This document shows, piece by piece, positions 63,577 through 64,000 of a stretch of DNA of 64,000 nt (position 1 is its first letter; the number at the start of each line of letters is the position of its first letter). This stretch comes from Betaproteobacteria bacterium Ga0077526 (lineage in GTDB: Bacteria; Pseudomonadota; Gammaproteobacteria; Burkholderiales; Ga0077523): assembly GCA_001464765.1 (NCBI GenBank), contig LNDV01000022.1:22702-86701 (forward strand), written 5' to 3'. The notes beneath the pieces are model-generated. The model did not search any database. It saw only the letters and a list, made by a program, of their open reading frames with translations, and was not told where the DNA came from. Both the position numbers and the translations under genes were made by a program.

Positions 63577-63698
63577 AACGGTCAGAGCGCCAGTCCGCTT
63601 AAGGCACAGGTCGCTGCAGGGCTAGGGGACCCCGCACTCTGACGCGGCGCTACGGGTTACCATCCTGCGGGTCGTCTGCTTGTCAGGAGGAATTCCCA

Positions 63699-63968
63699 GT
63701 GTTTCGGCTTTTCCGTCTTTCTAGGTCTTCGTTCAGTGGATTCTTGGCGGCCGTACTCTGGATGCCAACTTTCGGATCACATGCTGCACTACACATGCGA
63801 GACATCACGGGTGCGCCGACGACCGATGGTCCGTCGGCTGAGTTTGCCTACGACGACCGCCTTGATGCCACGTGGTATCTCAAGCCACTGTCGCCAGGAC
63901 TCGGTTGTGTCCCCGGAAGTGGTGTAAGTCCTGAAGGGTCGTGCGAAGTGCCTCTGGGTTCGCCCTGA
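63699..63968 (+). CDS. Short exported protein, possibly truncated PEP-CTERM/DUF1566-like
   Basis: 89 residues from a GTG with a strong AGGAGG nine bases upstream. Signal peptide (hydrophobic about 15-28, S-H-A-A). The mature start L-H-M-R-D-I-T-G-A-P and A-Y-D-D-R-L-D-A-T-W-Y resemble the N-terminus of exported PEP-CTERM-associated DUF1566-like proteins, which are much longer. Here it stops after a Gly/Pro/Cys stretch, so a frameshift or truncation is likely. Confidence 0.55.
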   Translation: MFRLFRLSRSSFSGFLAAVLWMPTFGSHAALHMRDITGAPTTDGPSAEFAYDDRLDATWYLKPLSPGLGCVPGSGVSPEGSCEVPLGSP

Positions 63969-64000
63969 GGTGTGTCGCCGGTCGTCAGCCGTGCTCGTCA

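Noticed and set aside
1..64000. CRISPR arrays, rRNA, tRNA, riboswitches
   Set aside because: No regularly spaced direct repeats with unique spacers and no recognisable structured-RNA landmarks were seen by eye; small ncRNAs cannot be excluded.

Overview
The window is high-GC DNA that reads as a betaproteobacterial chromosome (Burkholderiales/Rhodocyclales-like). This is inferred from gene content: a PEP-CTERM protein, a Liv transporter beside 2-oxoacid dehydrogenase genes, MauG/YceI/PhoX-type exported proteins and a Pot operon. No rRNA, tRNA or CRISPR array was seen. Most of the window is ordinary metabolic chromosome. The right end (about 52-64 kb) is accessory DNA.

1-9.3 kb is one minus-strand transcription unit. 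It runs from a branched-chain/organic-acid type ABC importer (binding protein, LivH, LivM, LivG, LivF), with an alpha/beta hydrolase near the front, through an acyl-CoA synthetase to the alpha and beta subunits of a 2-oxoacid (acetoin/pyruvate type) dehydrogenase and the first codons of its E2. A TetR regulator is divergent. The unit looks like import, CoA activation and oxidation of an unknown acid. 10.5-16.5 kb holds single enzymes: nitronate monooxygenase, di-haem peroxidase, isochorismatase-family hydrolase, SDR, methyltransferase and a GAF protein. It also holds a degenerate second copy of the methyltransferase tail. 16.6-22.3 kb is a Pot-type importer operon ending in an M14 carboxypeptidase. 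22.3-31 kb carries a fatty acid hydroxylase/sterol desaturase, a mandelate-racemase-like enzyme, a Sel1 protein, a glycine-zipper alpha/beta hydrolase and an amidase.

30.7-32.7 kb is a partner-switch module: STAS, anti-sigma-type kinase, and a PP2C phosphatase with a cNMP-type sensor. 33-43.8 kb has a PhoX-like Tat protein, an internally deleted isopropylmalate-dehydrogenase-like pseudogene, a small outer-membrane barrel, a PEP-CTERM protein, a lipoprotein, a LysR regulator divergent from an intradiol dioxygenase, YceI, an HExxH protein, a quinone oxidoreductase and a GST. An IS3 transposase scrap follows. 44-52 kb is a minus-strand cluster of a sulfatase-fold protein lacking most catalytic residues, a coiled-coil membrane protein, a BatA-like protein and a large double-vWA protein. 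No moxR or DUF58 partner is present.

52-64 kb looks mobile. Two copies of a 15-bp sequence identical to the last codons of guaA (T-I-E-W-E-stop, minus strand) lie at 52097 and 59675. Each is followed on its right by TACCGTCA motifs, as expected of tandem islands integrated at guaA. The first putative island holds an IS91/HigA remnant, a Tat amidase with a small upstream gene, a ParDE toxin-antitoxin pair and a large STAND-TPR-wHTH-BTAD (SARP-like) regulator. A 12-bp direct repeat lies about 40 bp upstream of both the regulator and the amidase unit. The regulator is also followed by a paralogue of the small gene, so these may form one regulon. The second carries a BRCT protein, a small Cys-rich protein, an AT-richer PD-(D/E)XK-SEC-C protein and a few orphans.
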